A stretch of DNA of 64,000 bases, taken from MWCO01 sp964488865. GTDB lineage: Bacteria > Myxococcota_A > Polyangia > Polyangiales > Polyangiaceae. Under the pieces are notes generated by a model that saw nothing but the letters and a program-made list of their open reading frames with translations, was not told the origin of the DNA and searched no databases. The position numbers and the translations under genes are program-made. The stretch lies in assembly GCA_964488865.1 (NCBI GenBank), contig CAZAWR010000018.1, forward strand, positions 1-64,000, in the 5' to 3' direction. Shown here one piece after another: positions 25,485 to 34,663 of this stretch. Numbering within the stretch: the stretch's first letter is position 1; each line of letters starts with the position of its first letter.

Positions 25485-27778
25485 CGGGGACCAGCGCAAG
25501 CGACAATGGTTGGGGGGGATTCGTTGTTGTCCGTCCGGCACTCCACGAGCTTGCTCGGAGGCTCGTCCACCGCGGCGTAGGCCTTGGCCGTGCCGGCGGA
25601 CAAGTCGGTATCATCCGGAGGGGGGACGACCACGACGAGGGTCTCCGCTTGAAGCGGAAACAGGGCGTGCGTGGTCGTGACGCTGCCGAGCAGCTTGCCC
25701 CCTTCGCGGTAGACGTTGACGACGACACCCGCGGGCATTGGTGCGCTGCCGACGTTGCGCACGACGACACGCACCCCGTAGGGGTCGAGGCAGTTTGGAA
25801 GCAGGCTCACGATCGCGTCGGGGGCGCCGAACTCGCCCCCCACCTGCTTGTTCTGGCGGAAGTTGTTCAGGCCGGCGACGCTCCAATTGCTGGTCTCGAC
25901 CTTCGGAATCGAGCCGTCATCTTCGACGTTCGTGACATGGTAGGTATGCTGATTCCAGACGGGGCGCGTTTGTACCCAGCTCTTCGACGCGCTTCCGTAG
26001 ACACGAACCCCCGACTGAATCGTGCCGTCACACACGTAGCTGGGATCCGACCCGGGGTGGTTCGAGAACGCGTTCGCGACGAGGATAATGTCCGCTTGAC
26101 CGTCGCTGTCCACGTCAGCCACGACCGGGTACTCGAGGAGCGAGCCGGTCGTGTTGCAGATCGGTGTCGCTACGTCTTGGCCCGTGCTTCCGTCGTAGAT
26201 GTGAACGCGTTGCGTGTCGTTGTAGAGCACCTCGACCTTACCATCGCCGTCGAAGTCGAACACCGCGGAGCCGGTGGACCCGTTGTCTTCGTCGGTGGGC
26301 ATGGACCACACGGCCAATGCTCCCACCGTGCTCGGCAGCGACGCTTCCATCAACTTCTTGCCATCGAGAACCACGTAGCCCCGGAATCCGACATAGCCCA
26401 CGTCGGCGAAGCCGTCTCCGTTGAAGTCCCCAGCGGTGATCGGTCCCATTCCGTTCGACCACGCCCAGACGCCTCCCGGATTGACGTCGGCCACGAACGG
26501 CGCCCTGATGATCTTCGCCTTGTTGGGTTCCGCCGCGTCGTATTTCCAAAGAACGACAGCGTTCGATGATCCCAGCGTGGCAATCACCTCGGGCCTTCCG
26601 TCGTTGTCGAGATCGACGAGCGACGGCAGTGCCCACGTGTCGCTGAAGGCGGCGCTCAAGTCGATCCAGAGGGCGCCTGTCGCGTCGAAGACCTGGTTGG
26701 CGAACACGATCTCCGGCGTGCCGTTGCCGTCGAGATCACCGATCGTGGGATAGCCCAGCGGTGCCGGAAAGAAGAGCTTTTTCACTGCCCCGGTCGCGCC
26801 GTCGAGGATGCCGCCCTCCACCACCACCTCGGGGTGGCCGTCGCCATCGAGGTCCGCAATGGCCGGCATGAAACAACGCGCCGTCGCGGTCCAGATCTGC
26901 GCTCCTGCGGCCGAGAACGCCTTGACCGCCGCTCCGCCCGGAGCGCACCCGACGATCTCATTCCCGTTCACGCCGTCGAGGTCGCCACCGGCCAGCGCCG
27001 AGCCGGGCCAGACGTCGGGTGCGCTCCACAGCTCGACCAGGGCGCCGCCTTTCACCGCCAGCGCGTGCAAGACGCCGTTGACCTGCCACTCGCCGCCGCT
27101 GAACGTCGTGACCAAGATGTCGGCCGAGTCCGTCGCAGTGACCTCGCCGTCGCAGTTGTCGTCATCGAGTTGAAGAACCAAGGGCGTCATCATCACGTCG
27201 TTCGCGTAGGGCGGCATCGGCGACTCCACGTCGTCGGGCCAGGCGTACTTGACCACCGGGTCGAACGTCTGCGACGGAACGACCTCGCACTTCTCCACGC
27301 AGTTGTCCGTCTGCCCCGGCGCGCACTCGGGCGGGCGCGGCAGGCACTTGCCCTCCGGCACGGTGCAAGACGAGAGTTGCTCCGGAGCCAGCAAGAGCTC
27401 GCAGTACTCGCCCTGCGCGCATTGTGCCGCGCTGGAACAGTCCGCGCCCGGTGTCACGCAAGTCTGAAACGAGCAGACCTCCGGGTTCGCACAGCACTGG
27501 CTCGCGCAGGCGCGCTCCTCGGCACAACAGGCGTTGTCGACACAAACCTCGCCGGATGGGCATCCACCCGAGCAGCCCGCGCCGATTCCACCGGACCCGC
27601 CGAAGCCGCCGCCCGTGCCGCCGGTGCCTGCCGCGCCGCCGGTGCCTGCCGCGCCGCCAGTGCCTGCCGCGCCGCCCGCTCCGCCTCCCCCAACGGCGGT
27701 GTCATTCGTGTCGTCTGACGAGCACGCTGGGATGGCAACGGCGAAGACGGCGAGTGCGAGTGCAGTGAGTTTCGGCAT
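25481..27778 (-). CDS. FG-GAP/VCBS repeat lipoprotein
   Basis: A 765-residue protein with signal MPKLTALALAVFAVAIPACSS (lipobox IPAC), then a Gly/Ala/Thr-rich linker of AAGTGG units. A Cys-rich segment follows (residues about 60-150: CSGGCPSGEVCVDNACC and similar). Then come at least seven FG-GAP-like blade motifs with Ca-binding D-x-D-x-D-G cores (IADLDGDGHPEVVVEGG, IGDLDGNGTPEIVFANQ, AGDFNGDGFADVGYVG, VADVDSDGQADIILV), which form an integrin-alpha-like propeller. A C-terminal CARDB-like domain (VRVVVRNVGSAPMPAGVVVN) ends the protein. The ATG at 27778 has GGAG upstream. It is probably an outer-membrane surface adhesin or sensor. It lies downstream of the copper genes but is not obviously part of them. 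Confidence 0.85.
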   Translation of the reverse strand: MPKLTALALAVFAVAIPACSSDDTNDTAVGGGGAGGAAGTGGAAGTGGAAGTGGTGGGFGGSGGIGAGCSGGCPSGEVCVDNACCAEERACASQCCANPEVCSFQTCVTPGADCSSAAQCAQGEYCELLLAPEQLSSCTVPEGKCLPRPPECAPGQTDNCVEKCEVVPSQTFDPVVKYAWPDDVESPMPPYANDVMMTPLVLQLDDDNCDGEVTATDSADILVTTFSGGEWQVNGVLHALAVKGGALVELWSAPDVWPGSALAGGDLDGVNGNEIVGCAPGGAAVKAFSAAGAQIWTATARCFMPAIADLDGDGHPEVVVEGGILDGATGAVKKLFFPAPLGYPTIGDLDGNGTPEIVFANQVFDATGALWIDLSAAFSDTWALPSLVDLDNDGRPEVIATLGSSNAVVLWKYDAAEPNKAKIIRAPFVADVNPGGVWAWSNGMGPITAGDFNGDGFADVGYVGFRGYVVLDGKKLMEASLPSTVGALAVWSMPTDEDNGSTGSAVFDFDGDGKVEVLYNDTQRVHIYDGSTGQDVATPICNTTGSLLEYPVVADVDSDGQADIILVANAFSNHPGSDPSYVCDGTIQSGVRVYGSASKSWVQTRPVWNQHTYHVTNVEDDGSIPKVETSNWSVAGLNNFRQNKQVGGEFGAPDAIVSLLPNCLDPYGVRVVVRNVGSAPMPAGVVVNVYREGGKLLGSVTTTHALFPLQAETLVVVVPPPDDTDLSAGTAKAYAAVDEPPSKLVECRTDNNESPPTIVACAGPR

Positions 27779-28045
27779 GGCTGAGCTCCGGGCACGATGA
27801 TAGGTCGCTTGGTGGAGCGTGCCCAGGATTTTCCGGGCGTGGGACGCGGCGCCTCGCTCGACTGGCTCTGGGCGCCGGCGAAAGCAGGGCTCGAAGGCGT
27901 CGCTCACCCGTCGTGAAGGAGCTACCTCGCTAACGCGTCCGCACCCGTCCCTTCGTCACCACTGCCCTGCGAATCCGTGGGTCCGACTCCCATGTAAAAA
28001 AAGCGCTGGTACTCATACCAGGGCCCCACGCTTCCACGGATCACC

Positions 28046-28801
28046 TCAGAACCAGAATCTAGTACCAGCGACCCCCTGCAGATCGCTCGACTCCTGTCCT
28101 GCGTCGCGCCGGAGACGAGCGGTTTCCGCGAACGTCTGTCTCCAGGAAACGCCCACGTAGGGCGCGAACTCGCGCGCCAGCTCATAGCGAAAACGGAGCC
28201 CCAGCTCGATGTCATTGAACCCCGAGCCAACCCCGAACTCAGGTACGGACTGAACGGCGACGTTGGTTTCGACGCTCGGCTCCGCGATGAGGCGTTGGGT
28301 GACGAAGAGATCGAGCGCGGCGCCCAAGCGCGCTGAGACATCCCCCTCGTGGCTGACGAACATGGCCGGCTCGACCTCGAACCAGTAAGGGGCCAATCCC
28401 TCGAGACCGACGACCAGAAGTCCCCGACCCTGGGTACTGCCCGATTCAGCCACGAGATCTCCGCGCACCCCCGCCTGGAATTCCCAGAACGGTGCGATGA
28501 GCCGGCTGTACAGAAGCTGTGCCTCGCCCTCGAGGCCCAGGTCTGCGGTTGGCACCTCGCCTTCGCTCTTGAACCAGATGCGGTTCCAGTCACCGCCCAC
28601 CCATGAGCTCACGTCCCAGGTCACAGGGTTCGTTCCGCCGTTGTAGCCGTACTCGAGCTCTTCAGCGCGAAACATGCCGTGGATGCTTGGCTCCCCCATC
28701 ATCTGGGCTCGTGCGGGTTCCGCGCAGAGCGTGGCCACGGTGACGAGCAGAAGCGCGAACGGGCGCGAGAAGGTTCCGGCGACACGGTGGGAAGTGTTCA
28801 T
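28046..28801 (-). CDS. copB: Copper resistance outer-membrane protein CopB
   Basis: A 251-residue CopB-family protein: signal peptide (FALLLVTVATLCAEPARA), then a beta-barrel-like body. Family strands are visible in VSSWVGGDWNRIWFKSEGE, EAQLLYSRLIAPFWEFQAGVR, GLAPYWFEVEPAMFVS, RLIAEPSVETN and DIELGLRFRYELAREFAPYVG, with a C-terminal TRFWF. The Met/His-rich region that many CopB proteins carry before the barrel is almost absent (only QMMGEPSIHGMF). It is thought to sequester or pass copper at the outer membrane. The ATG overlaps the stop of the multicopper oxidase gene by four bases, the usual copAB arrangement. Confidence 0.9.
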   Translation of the reverse strand: MNTSHRVAGTFSRPFALLLVTVATLCAEPARAQMMGEPSIHGMFRAEELEYGYNGGTNPVTWDVSSWVGGDWNRIWFKSEGEVPTADLGLEGEAQLLYSRLIAPFWEFQAGVRGDLVAESGSTQGRGLLVVGLEGLAPYWFEVEPAMFVSHEGDVSARLGAALDLFVTQRLIAEPSVETNVAVQSVPEFGVGSGFNDIELGLRFRYELAREFAPYVGVSWRQTFAETARLRRDAGQESSDLQGVAGTRFWF

Positions 28802-30657
28802 GCCCGCACCTCGACGACACGAAACATTCCAGCCTCCATGTGGTAGAGGATGTGGCAGTGGAACGCCCATAGCCCGACCTCGGTGGCCGTTACGATGAAC
28901 GATGTCCGCTCAGCGGGCTGGACGTTGACGGTGTGTTTGAGAGGATTGCTCTCGCAGGCACCCACCTCGAGTTCGAAGAACATCCCGTGCAGGTGGATCG
29001 GATGAGCCATCATCGTGTCGTTGACCAGAACGAAGCGGACGCGTTCGCCGTGGCGCAATGAAATGGGGGCCATGTCGTGCCGGTACTGCTCCCCGTCGAA
29101 CGACCACATGTAGCGTTCCATGTTGCCGGTGAGGTGGAGTTCGATCTCGCGCGAAGGCTCCGGAGCGGTTCTCGCACCAGGCGTGGCCCGGCGTAACTGC
29201 GCATAGGTGAGAACCTGCCAAGGGGTGTCTCGAAGTCCAACGCCCGGCTCGCTCACACGGGACCGGGCGACCGCTGCGACCATCGCGTTACCCGCGCCGT
29301 GCTCGTCCTTGCCGTGACGCGAAACGGCCGCCAACGCAGCGCTGCAGTTCCGCGCCATGTTGTGCCCTTGGTGCTGCGTAGGGCCTGCGGGTGACGGTTC
29401 GTGCGACATTGACGCGTGCCCGCTGGGCGCAGTGGCCGGCTGCGCGTCGGGGCTGCCATGGCCCGGCGCAGAGTGCCCAGCGTGTTCTCCTCCCATCGCG
29501 CCGTGATCCATACCCATGTCAGCCATGGTCAACAACGGCCGTGGGCGACGTGCCGGGATGGCCGCGATCACGTCGGGACCCGTCGCCAGAGTTCCGCGAG
29601 TGAATCCACTCCGATCCATCGCCTCGGCGAACACGGTGTAAGCCGTTTCCACCGGTTCCACGAGCACATCAAGCGTTTCCGCAATGGCTAGACGGAACTC
29701 GTCGACGTCGACGGGTGAGACGTTCATGCCGTCAGCCTGGATGACCTTCAGCCGGAGGCCCGGAATGCGCACGTCAAAGTAGGTGGCAGCCGAGGCGTTG
29801 ATGAAGCGAAGCCGAACTCGCTCGCCCGGGTTGAAGATCCCGCGCCAGTTCTCGTCGGGCGCCAGGCCGTTGAACAGGTAGGTATAGGTCACGCCGGTGA
29901 CGTCGGAGATGTCGGTGGAGTCCATCCGCATCCGGGCCCAACGAAACCGATCAGAAACTGCGTTCCAAAAGCCCATGCGGCCGGCCTCGTCACCCAGATT
30001 GCCGAGCGTGCGACGCTGAAAGTTGTAGTAGCCGCCGTAGCGTTTGAGGTTGGCGAGGACTCGCTTCGGGTTCTCAAAGGTCCAATCCGACAACACGATC
30101 GTGTATTCGCGATCGTAAGCGTGCGGTTCCGGGCTCGCCGGTTCGATGACGAGCGGACCGTAGATGCCAGTCTGCTCCTGAAACCCGCTGTGACTGTGGT
30201 ACCAATAGGTGCCGCTCTGACGAATGGGAAATCGGTACACGAAGGTTTCGCCGGGCGGGATCCCATCGAAGCTCACGCCCGGCACACCATCCATCTCAGG
30301 TGGGACAAGCACTCCGTGCCAGTGAATCGACGTGTCTTCTTGGAGCCCATTGCGAACGCGCAGCACGACGTCCTGGCCCTCACGGAGGCGAATCTCGGGG
30401 CCGGGAACTCCGCCGTTGACCGTGGTTGCTTCGGCTGCATGGCCCCCAATCCGCACGCGAGTCGTCGCGACGGCCAAGTCGATCGTCGGCCCTGCCAGGG
30501 AGAGCAACTGAGGCCGCGCTGCAACCACAGACCCCGTCGTTGCGCAGCTGGTTACGAAACGTCCAAGCACAAGCGTCCCGCCGACGGTGACGCAACCTTT
30601 GACGAACTGACGCCTCGACCCCATTTGCACCGCAGTTTCGTCGGAGCTCACAGTCAT
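28798..30657 (-). CDS. copA: Multicopper oxidase CopA (copper resistance)
   Basis: A 619-residue periplasmic multicopper oxidase that would oxidise Cu(I). The twin-arginine signal SRRQFVKG is near residue 14, followed by a hydrophobic stretch. All four copper-ligand motifs are present: IHWHG, YWYHSHSGFQEQ, HPIHLHGMFFE and FHCHILYHMEAGM. A linker around residues 375-440 is rich in Met and His (MADMGMDHGAMGGEHAGHS) and probably binds extra copper. Here copA means the oxidase, not the ATPase of the same name. The start has GGGAGGTG just upstream. It is translationally coupled to copB and 73 bases downstream of the DUF302 gene. Confidence 0.95.
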   Translation of the reverse strand: MTVSSDETAVQMGSRRQFVKGCVTVGGTLVLGRFVTSCATTGSVVAARPQLLSLAGPTIDLAVATTRVRIGGHAAEATTVNGGVPGPEIRLREGQDVVLRVRNGLQEDTSIHWHGVLVPPEMDGVPGVSFDGIPPGETFVYRFPIRQSGTYWYHSHSGFQEQTGIYGPLVIEPASPEPHAYDREYTIVLSDWTFENPKRVLANLKRYGGYYNFQRRTLGNLGDEAGRMGFWNAVSDRFRWARMRMDSTDISDVTGVTYTYLFNGLAPDENWRGIFNPGERVRLRFINASAATYFDVRIPGLRLKVIQADGMNVSPVDVDEFRLAIAETLDVLVEPVETAYTVFAEAMDRSGFTRGTLATGPDVIAAIPARRPRPLLTMADMGMDHGAMGGEHAGHSAPGHGSPDAQPATAPSGHASMSHEPSPAGPTQHQGHNMARNCSAALAAVSRHGKDEHGAGNAMVAAVARSRVSEPGVGLRDTPWQVLTYAQLRRATPGARTAPEPSREIELHLTGNMERYMWSFDGEQYRHDMAPISLRHGERVRFVLVNDTMMAHPIHLHGMFFELEVGACESNPLKHTVNVQPAERTSFIVTATEVGLWAFHCHILYHMEAGMFRVVEVRA

Positions 30658-30730
30658 CTTGCACCTCCCTGGGTCCGCGATTCTTCGTGGATGGCGTTGC
30701 TCGCCGCCGCCTGTGTCCGAAAAGACGTGG

Positions 30731-31132
30731 CTATCCGTTCACCGATTCGAGCACGCGGCGGAGCCGCTCGTCGGCCTCGCCCGCCAACGAGTCGAGCGCG
30801 GAGTTCTCGACGAGACCGAAGAGGATCCTCGGATTGGCAATGGACAGAATTACCCCGTCATCGCTTTCCTGGAGGACGACGTTGCACGGCAGCATCAGTC
30901 CGATCTGCGGCTCCGCCTCCAGCGCGCGGTGGGCGAGCTTCGGGTTGCATGCACCGAGAATCACGTAGCGTCGAAAGTCGACGTCGAGCTTCTTCTTCAG
31001 CGTCGCTTTCACGTCTATCTCGGTAAGAACGCCGAAGCCTTCTGCAGCAAGCGCTTCCACCACGCGTGCCCTCGCATCGTCCAGCGAAACATCAGCCAGG
31101 TTCTTCTCGTACCCGTACTTGATATTGTTCAT
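30731..31132 (-). CDS. DUF302 family protein
   Basis: A 133-residue protein matching DUF302: YGYEKNLADVSLDDARARVV, then LAAEGFGVLTEIDVKATLKK, the YVILGACNPKLAHRALEAEP core and GLMLPCNVVLQESDDG. The structure is known for the family but the function is not. DUF302 genes often sit beside copper and heavy-metal efflux genes, as here. The Cys residues in GACNP and LPCNV are conserved in the family and could bind metal (inference). The ATG at 31132 has AGAAGGA nine bases upstream; an ATG 24 bases earlier lies inside that ribosome-binding site. No signal peptide. Confidence 0.88.
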   Translation of the reverse strand: MNNIKYGYEKNLADVSLDDARARVVEALAAEGFGVLTEIDVKATLKKKLDVDFRRYVILGACNPKLAHRALEAEPQIGLMLPCNVVLQESDDGVILSIANPRILFGLVENSALDSLAGEADERLRRVLESVNG

Positions 31133-31381
31133 CGTGTTTGGTCCTTCTCTTTTCAAATCATGGTTTGCGTCTTTTCAACGCCATCGTCGATGGCTTGCAC
31201 ACGATACGCCAGCGTGTCGCGGAGGGTGGTCACGACGCCTGCGGTTTGGAGCCCATTCTACCTTCCGTGTTCGCATTCCTGTTCCTAGTTCCTAGTTTCG
31301 ATGACCTCGGTTTCGCCACGGCTCAACGTGATTCAGGATAGATGCGCTACATACCGTCTCATCCTTGCGAGCCTTTGGCCC

Positions 31382-32002
31382 TCAGTGCTTCCCTGTGGGA
31401 CGGTGGGAATCATGATCGCCTGATGCAGCGGGCGGGGGCGCCGCGGCTTCGTCGTGCATGGACTTCATGGGGCACCTGCCGGGGGACATTCGCCCGGTCA
31501 TGTGCCGGGCGTGCTCGCGCAGCTTCTCGAGGTCGGCCGTGTCTTGCGGAGTGAGTAAGATACGAGCGCCGCCTTCTACCTCTTCGCTGCGAGCCGTCGC
31601 AGCGGGCATCATCATGCCACCAGCCATCATGCCATCTCGATGGGGGCTCGCATCGCTGGGCTGCCCGTCGTGGGCGTGTCCGTCGCCTGCGCCGGCGGAA
31701 GCGTGCATCCCCATCCCGTGCTGGCCGTGCATCTGTGCCATGTGCGCAACGCGCCTGCGGAGCTCCGCGACGTCCGTGCTGGTGGTGAAGGTGAGCGCCA
31801 CGCCGCCTTCGACGTCTTCTGCGTTGACGGCCGTGCCCTCCACCTCCATGGGGCACATGCCTTTCATGTCGCCGCGCGTCCCTTCCTGCTGCGCCTGGGA
31901 AGTCGCGGCCGGCGCTGGCGTGGTAGGTTCTCTGTTCGCCTGGGATGAAGCGCAGCCGGCAATCACCAGCACGCTCATCGCTACGTAGTTAAATCGCTGC
32001 AT
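31382..32002 (-). CDS. Met/His-rich copper-associated lipoprotein
   Basis: A 206-residue lipoprotein (lipobox IAGC at Cys17). After a Thr/Pro/Ala linker there are two related halves. Residues about 49-95 have GMCPMEVEGT, then an acidic strand, then AELRRRVAHMAQMH. Residues about 135-185 have EEVEGGARILLTPQ, then LEKLREHARHMTGRM and CPM. Between them and at the C-terminus are Met/His clusters (GQHGMGMHA, GDGHAHDG, DGMMAGGMMMP, GDHDSHRP). This is a plausible periplasmic copper buffer or chaperone; I know no named family. GAGGAG precedes the ATG. It is 45 bases downstream of the copper ATPase gene. A truncated second copy of its N-terminus lies at 34492-34653. Confidence 0.82.
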   Translation of the reverse strand: MQRFNYVAMSVLVIAGCASSQANREPTTPAPAATSQAQQEGTRGDMKGMCPMEVEGTAVNAEDVEGGVALTFTTSTDVAELRRRVAHMAQMHGQHGMGMHASAGAGDGHAHDGQPSDASPHRDGMMAGGMMMPAATARSEEVEGGARILLTPQDTADLEKLREHARHMTGRMSPGRCPMKSMHDEAAAPPPAASGDHDSHRPTGKH

Positions 32003-32047
32003 GGTCTTCTCCTCAATTTCACGGGTTGGTAATAGGTGTTGGTCGTT

Positions 32048-34405
32048 TCATATCTTTGCGCCGCGCAGCCGCAGCGCATTGCCGATGACCGACACCGAGC
32101 TAAGACTCATTGCGGCTGCCGCAATCATCGGGGACAGAAGCAACCCGAAGAACGGGTAGAGCGCTCCGGTCGCGATCGAGACACCAGCCGCGTTGTAGAA
32201 AAAGGCGAAGAATAGGTTCTGCTTGATATTGATCATCGTCTTTCGCGACAGCCGGCGCGCGCGGACAATGCCTCCGAGGTCTCCCTTCACCAGGGTCACC
32301 GACGCGCTCTCCATCGCGACGTCGGTCCCGGTTCCCATGGCGATGCCCACATGAGCCTGAGCCAGCGCCGGCGCATCGTTGATACCGTCACCCGCCATCG
32401 CCACGAAGTGTCCTTCGCCCTGAAGCCGCTTGATAGCCTCTGCTTTCTGGTCAGGGAGCACTCCTGCGATGACGTCGTCGATGTGGAGCTTCTTCGCCAC
32501 GGCCTGGGCAGTCGTTTGGCTGTCACCGGTGAGCATCACGATACGAATCCCCTCCTCGTGGAGCTCACGGATCGCATTCGGCGCGCTCTCCTTGATCGGG
32601 TCGGCGACACCGACCAGACCCGCGGGTGCCCCGTCGACCGCGACGAACATGACCGTCTGCCCCTGGATGCGGAGTGCCTCCGCCTTCTCGGAAAGGACGC
32701 CTAGGTCGACGCTTAGCTCAGTCATCAGTGCAACATTGCCGAGGGCCACGGCACGCGCGTCGACGTTCCCACGCACTCCCTTCCCGGTGATGCTCTCGAA
32801 GCCCGTTGCCTCAGCCAATTCGATGCCACGCTCATCACTCCCCTGAACGATGGCAGCAGCGAGTGGGTGCTCACTGCCGCGCTCGAGCGTGGCCGCCAGG
32901 CGAAGCAGCGTCTGCTCATCGAATCCCGAAACGGCAACGACAGTCACCAACGTCGGTTTGCCCTCGGTGAGCGTGCCGGTTTTGTCTACGACGAGTGTGT
33001 CGACCTTGCGCAGGACCTCGATGGCCTCTGCGTTGCGAAATAGCACGCCTGCGGAGGCCCCTTTTCCGGTGGCGACCATGATCGACATGGGCGTCGCCAG
33101 GCCGAGGGCGCAGGGGCAAGCGATAATCAGCACGGCGATGGCGTTGAGCAGCGCATGCGCCAGGCGGGGCTCGGGGCCGACGAGGCTCCACACGATGAAC
33201 GTGACGATCGCGATTCCGATGACGATCGGAACGAAGTAGCCCGAGACGATGTCCGCGAGCTTCTGGATCGGAGCCCTGCTGCGCTGGGCCTCGGCCACCA
33301 TGGACACGATTCGTGAGAGCAGGGTCTCGCCGCCGACCTTCTCGGCGCGCATCACCAGCGACCCGGTGCCGTTCACAGTCCCGCCGACCACACGGTCTTC
33401 GGCGTGCTTCTCCACGGGAATCGGCTCGCCCGTAACCATCGACTCGTCGATCGAGCTCGCTCCCTCGATCACGACGCCGTCCACCGGAACCTTTTCCCCC
33501 GGGCGCACCCGCAGTCGGTCCCCCACGACGACGGCGTCGAGCGAGACGTCCTGTTCCGAGCCGTCTTCGTTGATCCGGCGCGCGCTCTTCGGGGCGAGGC
33601 CGAGGAGCTTCTTGATCGCGTTGCCGGTCGCGCTGCGCGCTCGGAGTTCGAGCACCTGACCGAGCAGGATGAGCGTGACAATGACCGCGCCCGCCTCGAA
33701 GTAGACCGCCACTACGCCGCCCTCGCGGAACGAGGCGGGGAAGACGTTGGGGACCAACGCCGCGGCCAGGCTGTAAACGTAGGCAACGCTCACGCCAAGC
33801 CCGATCAGCGTGAACATGTTGAGGCGCTTGTTCTTCACCGACTGGACCGCTCGGACGTAGAACGGCCAGGCCGCCCAGACGCAAACCGGAGTCGCGAGCA
33901 GCAGCTCAGCGAACGTACGCCCGCGCGCCGAGAGCAGGCGTGAGATCGGCTGTCCCGGCACCATGTCACCCATCGCGACGATGACCAGGGGAACGGTCAA
34001 GGCGGCGGCAAGCCAGAACCGCCGTTTCATGTAGCGGAGCTCGGGGTTCTCCTCGTCATCGATGACCGCAGAGGCTGCCTTCCGTTCGAGCGCCATTCCA
34101 CATATCGGGCAAGACCCTGGCGCGTTGCGGACGATCTCCGGGTGCATGGGGCAGACCCACTCGGCCGCCGCGCTTGGGCGAGGCGACACAGACTCGAGCG
34201 CAGGGCTCTCGCCGTTGTGCAAGTACCGGTCGGGGTCAGCGCTGAACTTCCCAAGACAGCGCTCACTGCAAAAGACGACCTCGGTTCCGTTCACGACGAA
34301 GCGGTGTGGGCTCCCAAGCGATACTGTCATGCCGCAGACAGGATCGACGCCTGTCGGTGCGCTCGGCTCCTGTTGGTGTTCGTGATGTCCGATTCGCTCT
34401 CCCAT
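32048..34405 (-). CDS. Copper-translocating P1B-type ATPase
   Basis: A 785-residue heavy-metal P-type ATPase that would export Cu(I) from the cytoplasm. The N-terminus has a YHS domain (VDPVCGMTVS, then CSERCLGKF) and a heavy-metal-binding domain (WVCPMHPEIVRNAPGSCPICGM) in place of the usual HMA domains. The membrane CPC motif is in IIACPCALGLATP, the phosphorylation site is DKTGTLTEG (Asp474), and the hinge is MAGDGINDAPAL. SEHPLAAAI is the P1B nucleotide-site HP motif. YNAAGVSIATG and MAAAAMSLSSVSVIGNALRL match the Cu(I) class signatures. A His-rich start (GHHEHQQE) adds metal ligands. The frame is complete. Confidence 0.96.
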   Translation of the reverse strand: MGERIGHHEHQQEPSAPTGVDPVCGMTVSLGSPHRFVVNGTEVVFCSERCLGKFSADPDRYLHNGESPALESVSPRPSAAAEWVCPMHPEIVRNAPGSCPICGMALERKAASAVIDDEENPELRYMKRRFWLAAALTVPLVIVAMGDMVPGQPISRLLSARGRTFAELLLATPVCVWAAWPFYVRAVQSVKNKRLNMFTLIGLGVSVAYVYSLAAALVPNVFPASFREGGVVAVYFEAGAVIVTLILLGQVLELRARSATGNAIKKLLGLAPKSARRINEDGSEQDVSLDAVVVGDRLRVRPGEKVPVDGVVIEGASSIDESMVTGEPIPVEKHAEDRVVGGTVNGTGSLVMRAEKVGGETLLSRIVSMVAEAQRSRAPIQKLADIVSGYFVPIVIGIAIVTFIVWSLVGPEPRLAHALLNAIAVLIIACPCALGLATPMSIMVATGKGASAGVLFRNAEAIEVLRKVDTLVVDKTGTLTEGKPTLVTVVAVSGFDEQTLLRLAATLERGSEHPLAAAIVQGSDERGIELAEATGFESITGKGVRGNVDARAVALGNVALMTELSVDLGVLSEKAEALRIQGQTVMFVAVDGAPAGLVGVADPIKESAPNAIRELHEEGIRIVMLTGDSQTTAQAVAKKLHIDDVIAGVLPDQKAEAIKRLQGEGHFVAMAGDGINDAPALAQAHVGIAMGTGTDVAMESASVTLVKGDLGGIVRARRLSRKTMINIKQNLFFAFFYNAAGVSIATGALYPFFGLLLSPMIAAAAMSLSSVSVIGNALRLRGAKI

Positions 34406-34408
34406 TGT

Positions 34409-34495
34409 TCAACCCCCCCACGAGATCTCGAGCATCTCGCCCATCTGTGTGCCGGACGTCGCCAGGACGGCAGCGAGAAATGGCAGGTATCTCAT
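34409..34495 (-). other. 28-codon open frame between the truncated lipoprotein and the copper ATPase
   Basis: This frame encodes MRYLPFLAAVLATSGTQMGE and eight more residues. It starts with an ATGA overlap on the stop of the truncated lipoprotein frame and ends three bases before the ATPase ATG. It looks like a signal peptide without a lipobox Cys. It may be a leader peptide coupling translation to the ATPase, or part of a decayed gene. Too short to be sure it is expressed. Confidence 0.3.
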
Positions 34496-34653
34496 GCCCT
34501 TCGCCTGGCGAGCCAACGGGCGATCGTCAAGCTCGAGTTGAACAGGCCCATAGGCAACGGGGGCGACGCGGGGGGCGCTTCTCTGCTCGCTTGCGATGAA
34601 GCGCAGCCGGCAATCGCCAGCACGCTCATCACTACGCAGTTCAATCGCTGCAT
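34492..34653 (-). pseudogene. Truncated copy of the Met/His-rich lipoprotein gene
   Basis: A 53-codon frame beginning MQRLNCVVMSVLAIAGCASS, a close match to the start of the lipoprotein at 31382-32002 (MQRFNYVAMSVLVIAGCASS). Similarity continues to about residue 34, then unrelated sequence runs to a stop. The upstream GAGG and the spacing to ATG also resemble the intact copy. It lacks the metal-binding halves, so it is a decayed duplicate, or at most a short lipopeptide. It sits between the YihY gene and the copper ATPase gene. Confidence 0.65.
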
Positions 34654-34663
34654 GGTGATCGCC

